Assembly: GCA_030374805.1 (NCBI GenBank)
Contig: JARGSG010000013.1
Location: 434,001-498,000 of the forward strand
Origin: Gracilaria gracilis
Lineage: Eukaryota > Rhodophyta > Florideophyceae > Gracilariales > Gracilariaceae
DNA: 64,000 bases
Direction of reading: 5' to 3'
Part shown: positions 22,120-35,212 of the stretch, in pieces
Layout: the number at the start of each line of letters is the position of its first letter
How positions within the stretch are numbered: position 1 is the stretch's first letter
The notes under the pieces: model-generated
Database searches by the model: none
Told to the model about the DNA's origin: nothing
The model's input: only the letters and a program-made list of their open reading frames with translations
Made by a program: the position numbers and the translations under genes

Positions 22120-22720
22120 ATTTGTTGGAGGCGAGCTACACTACTTACTGCGCCGGCGACCCTGCCGCCGCACCCAGTAAATCTCGCCCAACCAGGGTTG
22201 GCTCCAGACTTCTTCGCCTACGGCGGTCAACCAATCCGGCCAGGAGAGAGGCTCCGTTTCACATGGGTTGCCTATCCTCCCTGCGTCTTCTAAAGAAACC
22301 CAACTGTGGGAGTGTTCTACCGCTGTGTGTCGCGTTCGACCCTGTACAGGGATAACCCCGGTGTGTACCGTACCTTTTGCCTATTCGCCCCTTTTCCTTC
22401 TCTCCATTCCTCGCTGTCGCGGATCCCCTTTTCCTTTTCCCCCACTTCTGTGTACTCGTGCCTCTTGCGAGGATACCTCAACCCAATTCTTCCCCCACTT
22501 CTGTGGACTCGTGCCTCTTGCGAGGATACATCAACCCACACACGTGGTGCGGATCCTATTCTTTGCTCAACTCTCTACGCTCCGTCGTGACGGCTTGGTC
22601 TCGGCTTACACCCGACTTCGTCGTGCCTTGCTAGAGAGGCTCTGTCTGCTGACTGCCCTCCAAGGGAGGAACATCTCGGACGTCTTCGTGGTGTCTTTCT
22701 GCCTCTGGCGTTGCACTACA
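22120..22720 (+). repeat. Solo LTR related to gypsy-1 and gypsy-2
   Basis: It contains CAGTAAATCTCGCCC, then AACCAGGGTTGGCTC and GACTTCTTCGCCT, as in the gypsy-1 LTRs. Its second half (22350-22720) is closer to the minus-strand LTR piece at 27468-27780 (shared GTCGTGACGG, GAGAGGCTCTGTCTGCTGAC). It ends TTGCACTACA. A near-tandem duplication of about 70 bp is present at 22430-22530. No internal region is attached, so it is a solo LTR. The left boundary is approximate. Confidence 0.65.
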
Positions 22721-23613
22721 GACGACACATCAACTATGCCCCTGCAATCTGCGTAACAAATTCTGCAATATCAGTTCTCTTGCTTGCTAGACCAAACCCG
22801 TAAGGAACTGAATGCACTACGCTTCCGCTCCCACAAGGGGCATCAAATTCATACCTACTTTCATTGCCCTACCAACATTGATCGCGTCATGGTTTCGAGA
22901 TGTCGTCATATCCATCTCTTGTAAGGATTCTTTTCTCCAACATAGAGCCCCCATACAACCTCCTCCATATGACAGCCGCTCATTAAGCCAACGCTCTTTC
23001 GATCTTTGTGGTTTTTCTCTCTTGTGCAACCGTTCTCTTCTCTTTCGCAATCGCAATCGTTCTTCTCATTTTCAATGGCCTGGGCTTTTCAATTGAGGGC
23101 ACACACACCAACCCTGAGCTCCCACGTTTCTGGGCACTCTTTTGTCCTCTTCGTTCACCTTTCTTGTTTCGAAGTACTCCTAACGTACGGAACGGGATCT
23201 CGTTTATCGTAAACTCCCTAACCTCTTGGAGATCCGCGTTTGTTGCTCAGCGTTGAATACTGTTCTGCCTCCCAGTGGCTAAATATCGCTGCAAATTCTG
23301 TACATTTTCAGGAGCGAAGTACCCACGGCTACGCGGTTGTGGGAATATCTTCCGAAGGTTGGATCGTTGTGGTACGGGGTTAGCTGCTTTATTGCGGAGA
23401 CCCACTTTACCCCGATCGCCTAGCTTCTTGGGTTGGGCTTGGGTTGCCTTAAGTTTCACACCAGAATAAAAATAAGAAGAAGAAGAAAAAAAAGAATAAG
23501 TTCGGGAAGAAGAAGAGGATTGCGGGTTCTTTTACAGCTCAAGTAGGTTGATTATTTCTTGCGGAACCCGTTCCCGCCTAAGCAGGTCTATTGGACTTTC
23601 AACGTGCGCTTAC
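22721..23613. other. Intergenic leading into copia-2
   Basis: No gene is supported. A purine-rich run of AAG/GAA triplets lies at 23466-23520 and immediately precedes the copia gag. A degraded 5' LTR of copia-2 may be present, but no partner LTR was found. Confidence 0.3.
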
Positions 23614-25990
23614 GATGTCAGGTTCTCAAGAAGGCATACTTGGCAAGCTTCCAAATCTCAAGGTACCAACTGAATACATCTTGTGGCGCCGCCGTCTACT
23701 CGCGTATCTTCCTTACGACGACGCATTCCTGACTGGCCTGAATCCCCACCCCAAGTGATTCAACTTGAACAACCGTACACAAAGATCCTGGTTTGAAAAT
23801 TCAGTCAAAGCCAGGAGCACTATCACATTGTGCCTTGGTGACTCCCCTCTCGCACTCGTCCGAACATTTGTGGACGATGACGAAAAGTCTGCCAAAGAGT
23901 TATGGGACGACCTTAAGCGTGTATATACCACTTCGAACAGGCAAGCCGTCCAAAACATTCGTCAAAAGTTGGACACCGTGATGTACAAAGACAAAAATGA
24001 CTGAAACAAACATGTCTCGAAGTTTCTGAAAAATGTTGGAGAACTGGCCACGTATGAAGAGGAACTTGGGGATAAGGAGAAGGTTTCAAAGCTCATCTAG
24101 AGCATTTCCAATTCCGTCGCCCCTCTGGCCATGATTTCAAACCTTACTAACATTAGATTCGGTTCTATCGTCAATGCAGTCTAAGCAGAAATCGCCCGGC
24201 GCAAGAATCCGAACAACGTTCAGCAAACCCAGTCCACTACAACGCCAACATAGACACCACCCAACGCAAACATGACAGATAAAGTTGGACGCCGACGACC
24301 CCATCCTAATAATAATAAGTCCTCAATGGCAAAAGGCCGCAACGATGACAACTGCTATTACTGCGGACGTCGTGGGAATTATGCGAGGGAATGCTACAAA
24401 CGCAAACACGACCAGTCGGACAACAATCAACGTGACAGCTCCAGTTCTGACCACCAACAGCAGACCCACTCAAACGGTGGCTCTCTTGGATCGCAACGCG
24501 ATCAAGATGAAAACCGAAGTGAACAGCAACCTAACTGGTCGTTTCGCTCTGCCCAAAGAGGGATGCTGCCCAGATCCTATGTGTTGCAAAGACATGATGA
24601 TCCTCCTCCCCCACCTCCTTTCAACTGTAACATGGCGAAATATGAGAGTAATGTCGCACTCGTATCTCAAACAAAGGTGGAACGTGCCTAAATCGACTCG
24701 GGGGGCCACACGTCATTTCTTGCATGCGCTTAAACAATTCATCTGATACGAGCGCATTAACATTGAAACTGTCCAGGCTGCTTCTGGAACAGCTCGTCTT
24801 ATCGAAAAGGGTCACGTTTGGATCCCTCTAAACAGTGGCACCGTAGTTGAAGCCTATCACGATCCTGCGTTTCAATCGAACATTCTCTCAATGGAAGTAC
24901 TAAGTGTAGACTTCATGGTGGTTTTCACCTCCACAATCCGCCCCTTTCACGGATGTTTCACCATGGATCCCAAACTAAACTCACATATCATTTGGGAAAC
25001 AGAAATATACCACGGTTTATAAATCATGAACCTTCGGGAGGGCAATAAACAGGTCATGGTTGTCAACGAGAGTAATAACAAACAAGAACTGGCTATGGAA
25101 TGGCATGGGCGAACTGGTCATTTGCACACAAGCAGGTACCAGAATCTTGCCAAATCTTTCGAGTTCGTTCCCTGCTTTCAAAGTTTCATCATGGATTCAT
25201 TAACGTGCAGCCCCTGCCTCACTGGAAAGATGAAACCGAACCCACTGCTGGCTCGCCCTCGATCTATTTCCACATCACAGCCGTCGGATTTCGTCCACAT
25301 GTACGTGTCTGGAAAGATCTCGCACTCTTTCTCAGGGGCAATCTATGCCCTAGCAGTATTGAACGACTTTACCTCGAAGTCCGATGTATTCCTTATTTAG
25401 GATATGACTGGACAACGCATCCTGAAACATCTGAAATGGTACAAACGCCGTTTGGATTTGGAACTAAACCACTCGGTTGGCTTGAAGAATATTCGCTTAG
25501 ACGGGGCCGGTGAACATAAGAGCAACGAGGTGGATAAGTTCTGCTTTGATTATGGCATATCTTTGAACTAATCTCCAGCCTATGCATCGGAGTCTAATGG
25601 AGCTGGAAAAAGGCTCATCCAAGAGCATTGAACTATAACTCGAGTTCTACTTTTTGCTAGCAACTTCCGATCACCTTCTGGGCTGAAGCCATGAATCACT
25701 CGAGCTGGTTAAGGAACCGAGCCCCATTCTAAAGGATACAGGGACGGGTTCCTATCCTGGAATGGAATCCAACGACAAACATTGACTTCGCACATATTCC
25801 TACTTATGCTCAGTCTAGCTACGCATTTGTTTACCGCTCTAAAACCGTTCCAAACAAGAAGTTCCTTTCTAGGTTTTACAAGATAGTCACTTCACGTATA
25901 GTGATTCCACAGCAACATTACTCGCCTCACCATCTGCCAAAGCGCCACCCCAAGTTGCCCAAAGCAAGGCCAGTTCTTCATTCCTCCTTT
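23614..25990 (+). pseudogene. copia-2: Ty1/copia gag-integrase remnant
   Basis: A gag frame begins at ATG 23614 (MSGSQEGILGK) and continues through several stops. It includes a UBN2/gag-like block (LVRTFVDDDEKSAKELWDDL, 23850-23910) and a zinc knuckle at 24349-24390 of the form C-YY-C-GRRG-N-YARE-C, in which the usual His is Asn. A GAG-pre-integrase motif (MEWHGRTGHLHTSRY) lies at 25095-25140. Integrase-like coding follows (AIYALAVLNDFTSK, then RLDGAGEHKSNEVDKF and ASESNGAGKRLIQEH by 25620). No reverse transcriptase is recognisable downstream. Many stops show long decay. Confidence 0.6.
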
Positions 25991-26880
25991 TCCACATGCT
26001 GACGATTCACATCTTCGTAGTACGGAACTGCGCGAAACATATTATTTTCCGTATTGGGAAAGTATTTAAGCATTTACATGCTTAAATCATAGTGTAAGTT
26101 TGAAAACCCAGTTCTGGTTTGACGTTAGAATTATTCAAATAAACCAAGAATTTGACTTTGTGTACTGTATGCTGTCAGAGTTCCAACAAGATGTAAGTTG
26201 TTTGAAAGTAAACGGGAACATCACATGTTAACTTCTACACATATGTACACAACGCTATGGAAACCAACTTACGAAGTTTACGTAGTATAGACGTATTACA
26301 AGAAGAAAAAGTTAGAATACTACAAATTTCCGGTAAATTTTAAGCTTTGGGCAGTACAGAATAGACTGCTAAGATTTTGAAAAAAACTAGAAAGACAAAA
26401 ACCAGATATTGAGCTCCTAAATATGAAGAAAACGTTGACTGTAGCATGAAAGTGTACTCTTCCAGTGCTTCACAGTCTCGTGGTCGTTATTTATTTCTAA
26501 TACTTTTTGGTCATGTTTTGTTTTACCTCATATACTGTGTGAAACATGACAAACTCGCAAGCTAAAAATGGAAAACTGTGCTTATAAAAAGCAGGTCAAC
26601 TATGTATCGGAACAAATTGCACAGGAAATTTTAGGAAGTTCATGTGACATCAACCTCTTCAGTTGACCATTGAATGGTAAAGCGCTAACCTGCCAAAACC
26701 TGACAACTTGATTAAAACCTGAGCGTTTGTGTAAGTGATTCAACGACAGCCACTGGCTCGTAGTGGGCACAGTCTTTACAAGTTACAACCGTTGTGAAAG
26801 TACAAAGCGCACTGCGGTCGCGAATACTCAATTTTCACAGGAGTCAAGAAGCAATTCTCACATTGTAGCAGTTGCCTCCG
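25991..26880. other. AT-rich intergenic sequence, no gene seen
   Basis: The region is AT-rich and lacks ORFs of note. It may be the remainder of copia-2 or older filler. Confidence 0.4.
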
Positions 26881-27467
26881 ATCTATTCGACCGCTAGACC
26901 ACTTGGGCCTCCTGACGTGCCCGACTCTGGACTGCGGACCACGCCTCGTCACTGATCTCTCGTACCGTGCCGCTGCACCAACCTTCCTCCGCCGCCTTCC
27001 GTGCCACCCCGACTTGGGCGCCGACCTTACCTCTTCACATTTCAAGTCGCCCTCACCAGACCATCAACCTCGCTCCGCCGCCTTCCGCGCCGCCCCCACC
27101 GGGCAGTCAATCGTCCTCCGCACCATACGGCGGGCTGTTTTTGCCCTACGGCACCGCCCTCACTGGGCCTTTCTCCTTTCTGTGCCGCTTTCAGCGAGCT
27201 GCCTTCGTCTTGCTGCGCCGCACGCGCTGGACCATCGAATTTGCTCAGCCCTCCTTGCCATTCCCAACCCTCTTCCGTGCCTAGCTTCAGGTTTTACCGC
27301 ATTGGCTCTCCAGCGAGGCTGCTACTTTGCCTCGACGTCAATTCACGCGCCCTAGGCCATTGACAAACACAGTCATCCCGAGCCTTCTGCTCCGCACTGA
27401 GTCAAAGCCTCTTCCACCCACCCCCTTTCTACACATAGTAGGAGTCGTGGCGTTGCCTCGAACCCTC
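26881..27467. other. C-rich intergenic sequence with imperfect repeats
   Basis: Between 26980 and 27290 a motif resembling CCGCCTTCCGYGCC recurs about every 80 bases. ORFs here in all three plus frames are products of the C-rich composition. No gene is called. Confidence 0.3.
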
Positions 27468-27780
27468 TTAGAGTGCAACAATAGATGCGAAAATACACCA
27501 CGAAGACGTGCAAGATCTTTCTTTTTAGGAGGGCGGTCAGCAGACAGAGCCTCTCTGGTAAGGCACGACGAATTCGGGTGTAAGCCGAGACCATACCGTC
27601 ACGACGGAGCGTAGAGAGCTGAGCAGAAAATCGGTGGACCACCACGTGTGTGAGTTAATGTATCCTTGCGAGAGGCACCAGTGCGCAGAAGTGGGAAAAG
27701 GGAAAGTGTAATCCGCGAGAGCGGGCAATTGAGAGAAGGAAAAGGAAAAGAGGGGCGAGAGAAACCGTACACACCGGGGT
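27468..27780 (-). repeat. gypsy-2 3' LTR fragment
   Basis: On the minus strand this matches 22350-22720 of the solo LTR and ends with TTGCACTC. It lies directly after the end of gypsy-2 pol, so the chromodomain tail and the first part of the LTR appear to have been deleted together. Confidence 0.6.
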
Positions 27781-28335
27781 GGTATCCGACGTGGTCGGTC
27801 TGGGGAGAGCTTCGTGCACGGTAGTTTCCGTCGGTGGTGCGGGCGTAACACGATCCCTCGAGAAGCTTTCGTGCTTACTCTAGACGTCAAGGAGAACCGT
27901 AGTATCGGTGACAGAGATGACCCTGTAGAAACCGTTCGAGGTCGGAGAAAGCTTGTGGCCTTTCTCTTTTTCCGGGTTGTAGTATTCTTTCCGTAGAAAG
28001 AAATGGCCACCCTCCCTCGTGTTTGGGGAATTCTTTCCCACGTGTACGTCGAAATTCCGCTTGTAGGCGGCTTGCGCTTTAGCGATTTGCTGCCCAACTA
28101 CGGGAATCACTTGCTTTAGCCATTGCTTCCAGGCATCCCTATGTGGACGCGGTGAAGGGTACTTATCGAGCGCTGGTTAGGGCTCGACAGCCACCGGTGG
28201 TGGAACACGCAATAATACTAGTTCGAACGGAAAGATCTGGGTAGTGCAATGTACCTGCGTATTATAGGCATATGCCACCACTAGTCGTACAGATCCCATT
28301 CCAACGGATGATTGGCGACGAAAGTTCGCTGCGCA
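27781..28335 (-). pseudogene. gypsy-2 integrase C-terminal part (far side of the giant insertion)
   Basis: Minus-strand coding from 28335 downwards reads AQRTFVANHPLEWDLY, then a run that aligns with gypsy-1 AYNTKVHRTTG/FELVL, and a C-terminal segment (AKAQAAYKRNFDVHV, GGHFFLRKEYYNP, SPTSNGFYRVISV) at 27880-28100. This is exactly what should follow the MLN that ends the other half at 61269. Frameshifts are present. Together these show that one integrase gene was cut by the giant element. Confidence 0.8.
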
Positions 28336-28530
28336 TCGTCGGTGCTCTCGGAATGCTATTTTGGTATGCTAGATCGCTATTTGTGAAAACAAAATTCCGA
28401 AAAAACTAGCATTTTTGCAGTTTAGGCTAGTTGGCAAGGCAAAATTTCTATTTTTGGAAATTACGTTTCCGTTCAGTGCAATTCAAACTTCCCCTATTGA
28501 AGTTGAAGGCTAGTTTGCAGTTCAACTGCC
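28336..28530 (+). repeat. Outer element, A-side terminal inverted repeat
   Basis: It starts CGTCGGTGCTCTCGGAATGC and carries repeated GCTAG/CTAGC motifs (GCTATTT, TGCTAGATCGC, AACTAGCA, GGCTAGTTGG, GGCTAGTTTGC). It matches copy 3 (18575-18760) and the inverted inner end (55470-55659). Confidence 0.75.
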
Positions 28531-28652
28531 ACCGCTTGTAAGTGTACATTTCCCACATTCATCAAGAACATTCTAAAATTCTACGAACCAACCACTAGTG
28601 CTCCTTCATTCCAACCCTGCATTCGGATCCTGAGTCTCAGTTTTCCTAAATT

Positions 28653-29701
28653 TCAAGTTGAAGACTCTAACCGAACACTCTCTCCATTCTCGTACACCCT
28701 TCTGGCCCCAAAGCGGCTCCCAATCCCTTCTAGCCTCTTCTTTTCCTGCTCCTCCAGTATGAGCTCCGCCGTTCGTACCGCCGCCGCCGAACTACCAACC
28801 CCAGCTAGTGACGCTCCACCCAGAAGCTGCCGCGGAACACACACCTTCCCATCCTCGTCCACCATCACCCCACCCTTTCGCCTCTTTCCCAGCCGGACTA
28901 CCCCAACCTCCCCTCCATCCCCTTCTCCGCTCCTCCCCCTCACACGCCCACATCTACCACGAGGACCTGGCGTCACTGGTGACTCTTTCTCTCTTTCCTC
29001 CCTCCTCCCAAAGCCTCCTTCCGTCACCATCTCCTTCCCCTCCAACAACAATTGGTACGCCTTCTCCCCCTGCCCCACTTGCGCTTCCAACACCTCCCCA
29101 CGACCCCTCAGCTGCCTATTCTCCCTTCTCAGCTTCACCACCTCCTTCCCAACGCACTCTACCATCCCACTCACATGCCTTCCACTCCCCACTCCAGCCA
29201 ACTTCATCCTTTTCCAAATCTTCGAAATCAAATCCATTGGCACCCCAATCTCAGACACACTCAGCACCACCCCTCCCATTTCACCCACCATCTCAGAAGC
29301 CAGTCTTCCAAATGTGCCTTCAGAAATCCTCCAAGCCTCCTCAACCGCTCCTATATCTCCGCCGCAAACCTTCTCTCCGGCCCCCCATTCCCTCCACCTT
29401 CATCACCGCCACCTTCCTCTCCATCCCCATTTCCCTCCTTCTCCCCCATGCAAACCTTGTCCCCACCTTCCTTTTTCCTTCCCGTTGGCGTCTCGGGTAC
29501 CTCCATTCGGTGAAGCAGAGCCACTAGCTCCACGTCTTCGACGTACCCATTCGACATCGCAGAAATAAACGGCGGTTCACGATAAGGGAGATAACAACAA
29601 GCAAGATGAACGTAACAGTTGCGGCACTCCTCCCCACTCCGCACACCCGTGGCACTGTCCGCCACACACCCACTTGTGCTGCACAACCATTTGTACCCCA
29701 T
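28653..29701 (-). pseudogene. Giant-element gene A, outer copy, frame-broken
   Basis: The C-terminal piece (28653-29291) contains GGVVLSVSEIGVPMDL, a coiled-coil stretch, KRRKGGVMVDEDGKV and FGARRVYENGES, and agrees with the intact copy 3 protein. The N-terminal piece (29351-29701) has AMSNGYVEDVELVALLHR and a Cys-rich start. A frameshift near 29300-29350 separates them. The stop at 28653 comes earlier than in copy 3. It is divergent from gene B. Confidence 0.65.
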
Positions 29702-30119
29702 TCATATCTACTCCAACTTCCCGCCATTCCGCACGATTTTCATTTTTCCCCAAAAATCTCCACATTTTCCGAACTTCGGCCCACACCATATCCAATTGAA
29801 ACCCGCGATTCACCATTTCTCCAGTACAAACCGCACCATGAACTCTTAATTTCTCTGCTTTACTTCAGTGCATACCTTCTCATAAACACACTCTTCCACC
29901 CCACCTCCTCTCCAGCCCTGCAACCCATTTCTTTTCATAAACAAATCATACAAATCCTCTTGTTCCCTGGAACACATTTTTTCCATGGCCAAAACAACAG
30001 GCCAGTTGTGTACTTAAATCTTTCCTAACTCCTTGGGATGTAGACTGCTTTCCTTTCACAGCTACCAGCACCCGAAAGCTTCCAACAGCCCATACCTTCA
30101 ATCAAACAAACTCGTTTCA

Positions 30120-30950
30120 ATGAGCTTCCATTCATCTTCCCCCGGTTCTAAAATCATCCCAGCTATTTTCGTAGGTAGAGGTCGTACTAGCACCATGCTT
30201 TACAACAATGGTTCCCCTCAAGACACCTTTCTTTCCATCGAAGATTTCATTTCCGCAGATTGCCTTCCCCAAGGTCCAATCTTCTTCTGAGGCAGGAACG
30301 ACCTTCTCGAAAAATTAATTCTATCTTGCCCAACATCCCGACCAGAGTACTTGGTCTTCATCCAGAATATTCAAATTCTTCCCATCCTTTCGCAATACGG
30401 AATTGAGCACTGCACACGAGCCGCTCTTTACATCACCATTCCCACTGTCGGTGCTTCCCCACAGGATGGTGTTACGCCTCTCTCTTCCAATGATCTAACC
30501 ACAGATACCGGAGAGTGGTCTCAGGCAGTAGCTGAACGCCTTTGGAACCCAGGTCTCACTTGCCGTATCGTCGACAAAAACGTCTTTTTCAAGTCTTACT
30601 ACCAAAAGCTCGTTTGGATCTCTTCTTTCAATCTCGTCGGTTCTTCATTTAGACTCGTTACTATGAATGAAGAGCCCACCAAGTACAAAACTATTGTCTC
30701 AACTATAATGAAGGAGCTTTTAGGGATAGTCACCATCAACACAGGTCTCTCATTCAATACCCCTTCTACAGTGGAATCCATTCTGGAATACGGCAGCACC
30801 CTTACTACCTTCCCAGGCTCTTTCTCGGAGTATGACTCCAGAAATTCTTACTTCTATCTCACCTCCGCAGATGAAAAACTAGCCTGAAAACAGGGCCCTG
30901 CCCCTTTCAACACCAACCATGTCAAAGTTCATATACATGACATTACCTAG
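30120..30950 (+). pseudogene. Giant-element gene B, outer copy: dehydrogenase-like, two stops
   Basis: The frame from ATG 30120 is interrupted only by TGA at 30288 (at a Cys of the IFFC motif) and TGA at 30885, and it ends at TAG 30948. Landmarks are IFVGRGRTSTML (nucleotide-binding start), LVFIQNIQILPIL, GASPQDGVTPL, KLVWISSFNLVGSS (start of the helical C-terminal domain) and RNSYFYLTSADEKL. The same order is found in the plant/algal 6PGDH- or ketopantoate-reductase-like family. In those proteins the Q-N-G turn is normally kept; here QNG has become QNI. Confidence 0.7.
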
Positions 30951-31113
30951 TAATTAGACCAAATTGTAAACCTTGTACTCGTTGCAAGTACACACACAAC
31001 CCATTTTTGTCCTTCAATTCTTTTTATGTTACCATGTCAACAAATCACCTGTTCACTCTTTATGTCAAGTCTCTATCACAAACAAACACAACAGTATAAT
31101 TGCTACATTAAAC

Positions 31114-34100
31114 CTACTCATCCTCTTCATCCATTATCATCTGTTCTTCCTCGTAATCCCCATCTGTATTCTCAGCATGGCCACCTGACATCTCTTCATC
31201 TTCCTCTTCGTACTCGTTCTCTCCATCTTCTATATCTTCCATTTCACTCTCTTCCTCCAAACCTTCATCATCGTCCAGCTGGTCGTTTGAGTCTTCCCCA
31301 AGCCCAAAGCTCTCCTCTACGAACTTTGACCGAAACGCTGGCTCCCTGCGCACCGCGTCGGGGAGCTTGTATTCTTCTGGTACAAAGTAAACATGATATC
31401 TCAGGCAATTTTCTTTCACCAACGCATCCATGTACCCAGCTCCCGCATGAAACACATCCCTTCCCTAAATAAACGAGGAGTAAGGCGGAACCCTGAACTT
31501 CTTCACAACCATTGTACGTGATAACCTCCTCAAACTCTTGTCATCCGTCAGATACATAATATGTCACCTCTCAAAAACCCATATCATAAATGAACTCCCC
31601 CCAGAGGCTATCACGAAGAACCCTGGAGTATCTCTCTTATCCTTCTCCACATTCGTCAACCCTCGAAAATCAGAGCGCAACGCCTGCCTTGGGCATCACT
31701 TCCCCGTACTCAACACAAGCTCTCCGGTCTCCAGCGCATTCATCCTTTTCTCCTCCTTGCTGTTGTTACAGAGGCAAAGAGCCGATGCCATGTGGCCAAA
31801 CTTTGCATCCAACAACGCCCTCTTTCTCACCATGACCGTATTCTTCTTATCAAGTTCCATGCAATCAACAATCTCCTTCTTGGTCGTCATATATTGTCCA
31901 ATTCCCTGCATCCTGTCCTCAACATGCTTTCCTTCTCCCGTGTTGATGATGGGATTCCATTTCGTTTGGTTCTCTTCAGACTTCAAGTCTGGCTGATCCT
32001 TATAGTCCTTCTCAAAAAACTCCAGCAACCCTTCCGTCACATCTTCATCCACCACCCCGCCTTTCTTCTTCGCCTCCTCTGACATACCTTCGTCAGTTTC
32101 GAAGTGTCCCAAGACACAGAAACCACTTTCCATCAACTCCATTCTCTTCGTTGTGAAGTACTCTCGAGCGAGGTCATCCCTCTCCATCGCCGCCATCCAA
32201 AGAGCTTCTTCCTCTTCTTTCGGCTTTCCCTTCAACGGAAGTTTCACCCCAAGAACAGGTTTTTTCGTACTACACAGGTCTTTGTGCACCTACCGGGCAG
32301 CATGGCAGTACACCGCGTGATGGAAGGCTCTCAAACCAGCCTTTCCCAAACACCCCGCCCTGTGCTCTTTTCGCAAATGAATCATCTCCATCCTCGCGTG
32401 CTGATGGTTCAATGCATTCTTCCCTCCCAGCCAATCACTCGGTAGCGCATTCACCAGACTCTTCCATGAAATATCCGACCCACCAGCCCACTAACCTGCC
32501 TTGTTCACCCCTTTCGGCGGTTTCGCGGGATTGTTATCTTCAAATCTACGCATTGTTTCTTCCTCCACCCCTTCTTCGTCTTGAACGAGCCTACTATCGT
32601 CCCCACGGCCACTACTTTCATCCTCGCTCGACGACACTAAATTGAATTTCTGTTCTTTGAAGAACTTCTTCAATGCCGGGTTCGTCATATTCCTGAATAA
32701 GGTAACAAACACCATTGGTATATCTCCAGAAGGAGTCTTTACGGTGCCCTTCTTCACCCTCTTCGGAGTAGGTTGGATTCTTACCTCATCCCCATCGTCA
32801 GTAAGATCAATTAATTTCTTCTTCTTCTTCTTGCTCCCAGCCTTGCTACCGCAATCCTCTTTCAGCCAACCCGGGGCAATCTTTTTCCGTGTGCTCCGCC
32901 TCGACCCTGATGGCTCTGCTTCAGGGTATTCCCTCTGCATGGAAGCTTCCAACAACATGGGGGCTTCTTCTGCCTCATTAGGTGCTGCGGTTGACGTACC
33001 ATCACCTACACTCAAGACTTCAACCACCTCCTCCCCCGCCTCCTTCACCTCCTTTGAAGTTTGAAGTGATACTTTGAAATTTCTTGAAGCTTATTACCCG
33101 CGTTCTTCACCCTTATAGACATCATCCCGTCCCATGAACGCCTCGCACCGCTAAGTTCCATTTTTGCTGTACGCATACCCAGATATTCCATCAGAGACAC
33201 ATTCTTTCCTCCTAAGTTGAATACTGTCTGCAATACTTCTTCAACACTAATCTTCTTCTTCTTCCCAGTGAGATTACATAGGTTGTACATACGTATGTCA
33301 CATTGAAAGAAGTGCTTCCTGATGTCTTCAAAACGACCGGTTCTCGTATTATAAGACAATCTCAGTACTACATGACATTGCAATCAACATACAACAAATC
33401 GAAACTGCCCATCGATGAGACCCATCAGGAGGTCACTCGAGACATGCGTTAACGTCAGGGCTGGAGCCTCCTTACATACCTTCTCAAAGAACTCCAAAAG
33501 CCCCTCACATTTCACAAACTTCAGAGCCAATGCCGCGTAGCGAGTGAAGTGACGCACGCTGTAATCTCCGATAGCCTCATTTCTCTTCAAAGCCCCAGCT
33601 AACTGCTTTGAAGTAATGCTCTTCATATCCACATGTGAATCGTCCACAACCTTCTGCACAAAAGATAACGTGCTATGAATTTTGTATGCAAAAGACATCT
33701 TCAGCACTTTCGAACTCATCTCGTTCAAGAGATTGCCGAGTCCTAGTACCTCGTTCATTGTGATGGCTTTCTCATACATTTTTTCCCACAGCACAACATC
33801 CAGAGAACGGACTATATCCACCCACTTCCAAACTTCTCCATGCAAGTCTCGTAGCACACGATTTCGCTGATATCCGTCTATGAGGGTTACGGGCACAACA
33901 ATTCTCCCATCAATAACTATTTCATTCATATCATACTCCCCCAGGAATGCGACAGTAATCGAACCTGCAGATGGAAGCCACCCAAAGTTGCTACATTTCA
34001 TCATCTTCGCCTCCTTGTGTCCCAGATTCACACTTCGTACTGCGTTCTTCGGGATTTTAATCATCTCGACATCCATCGTCAACCTGCGCTGAACATAGTC

Positions 34101-34915
34101 GGCGACGGGAATCGTCTTGAGAGACAGGGTGTTATCTATCTCCTTTGACGGAACACTGTCTTTTTCATCGAACAAGTCCTCCTCCTGGTCAGCAAGCGAA
34201 GCCTTACTCCTCTGAAAAAATCATACAACATCGTTGTCGGAGTATTCTATAATGCTGACGTTCGCTCTCACGGGCTCCTAAATCCCTTGGGAAGACTCTC
34301 GTGGGGTTTTGGAAGCTTCTTCAGCAGGTTTCCCGACCTCCACAGCAACCAATTTCGCTGGCTGAGATGTGGAAGACTTCCCAGCCCCAGACTCTGGAGT
34401 AGGACTTTGCGGAATCTCGATTGGAGCATCATCGATGTATCCCACGCATACAACCTAGCCGAGAACAACTCGCTCAGCAAACTTGGTGGGTCTCTAGCAC
34501 CTTGAAAACGGTAAGCGTACTTTGCGCTTTCATGAGTTGTAATCTTCGTCCTCCAGATCACAACCAAGTCTTCAACTTCTAGGGCAATCGCTCTTAGAAG
34601 AAGCCCATGGAGCAAACGACAAAGAGACTTCCCGGGACCACTGGCGAACCCCAAACCTCTCACTTCCGCGGTTACCACTTTCACACTACTCTTTTCTTTT
34701 TGAAGCGTCACAAACAAATGCACCGCATCGCCGCCTTTCACTACCGGCGCAGCAGCGGGCAACGGATTCTTCTTCACTGCTCGGGCTGATTGCATACGAG
34801 GCGTAGTGCCTTCTGCCCTCTCTCTCCTTCGTGTTAGGGGAGGCATTTCTGAAACCTTTGTACTTGGGTTCGGTCGTCTTGAATCCCGCCCCCTTTTATG
34901 GTTGCGAGGCGGCAT
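31114..34915 (-). pseudogene. Giant-element gene C, outer copy: ParB-like and 2OG-dioxygenase-like, decayed
   Basis: From ATG near 34915 (MPPRNHKRGR) the pieces are: a basic N-terminus and a VKGGDAVHLFV block (34268-34915); the ParB-like block with LIDGYQRNRVLRDL (about 33840-33880) and its helical tail (33384-34175); 33045-33383; a basic SRRSTRKK plus poly-Lys region (32491-33048); a FFEKD/NTGEGKH block (31696-32289); and the dioxygenase end with FHAGAGYMDALVKENC (31114-31455). The iron-binding H-x-D has decayed to R-S-D (Arg codon at 31675-31677), and the ParB-like H is Q. The frame changes at several points. It is an older relative of the inner copy at 49028-52889. Confidence 0.7.
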
Positions 34916-35212
34916 TGCGGTCACACGCGGCTGATAGAATCGGAAAGGTTAATTACGGCCGTCGAGAACGCTGGCGAGATCGGTTAGCTGCTTGTAACTT
35001 TTACTTCCGTTCCTTTCCGTCTACTTCATCACGGATGTGCGTCCGCTCAATATTAGTTTAAACTATACACTGTGCCTATATAAATTTTTATAGCATACTC
35101 GCGGGAGGTTTACAGATCTACATCAAGCTGCAAATATCTATAGTACACTTGTACACCAATGTTTGACCAATAAAGAAATAAATAAAATGTTTTGGCGGAC
35201 TAATTTCACCTT

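Noticed and set aside
22268-22756. 162-codon ORF in the solo LTR
   Set aside because: It lies in LTR sequence shared with non-coding copies and shows no domain.
26776-27363. Overlapping ORFs in three frames of the C-rich region
   Set aside because: All frames are open because of composition; none shows a domain.
28808-29568. Plus-strand ORFs of 239-269 codons opposite the outer gene A
   Set aside because: Shadow frames, Pro/Ser-rich, as in copy 3.
31114-34915. Calling the gene C oxygenase a TET/JBP enzyme
   Set aside because: Only the general H-x-D, H and R pattern is visible; nothing specific to TET/JBP could be seen, so only the superfamily is named.
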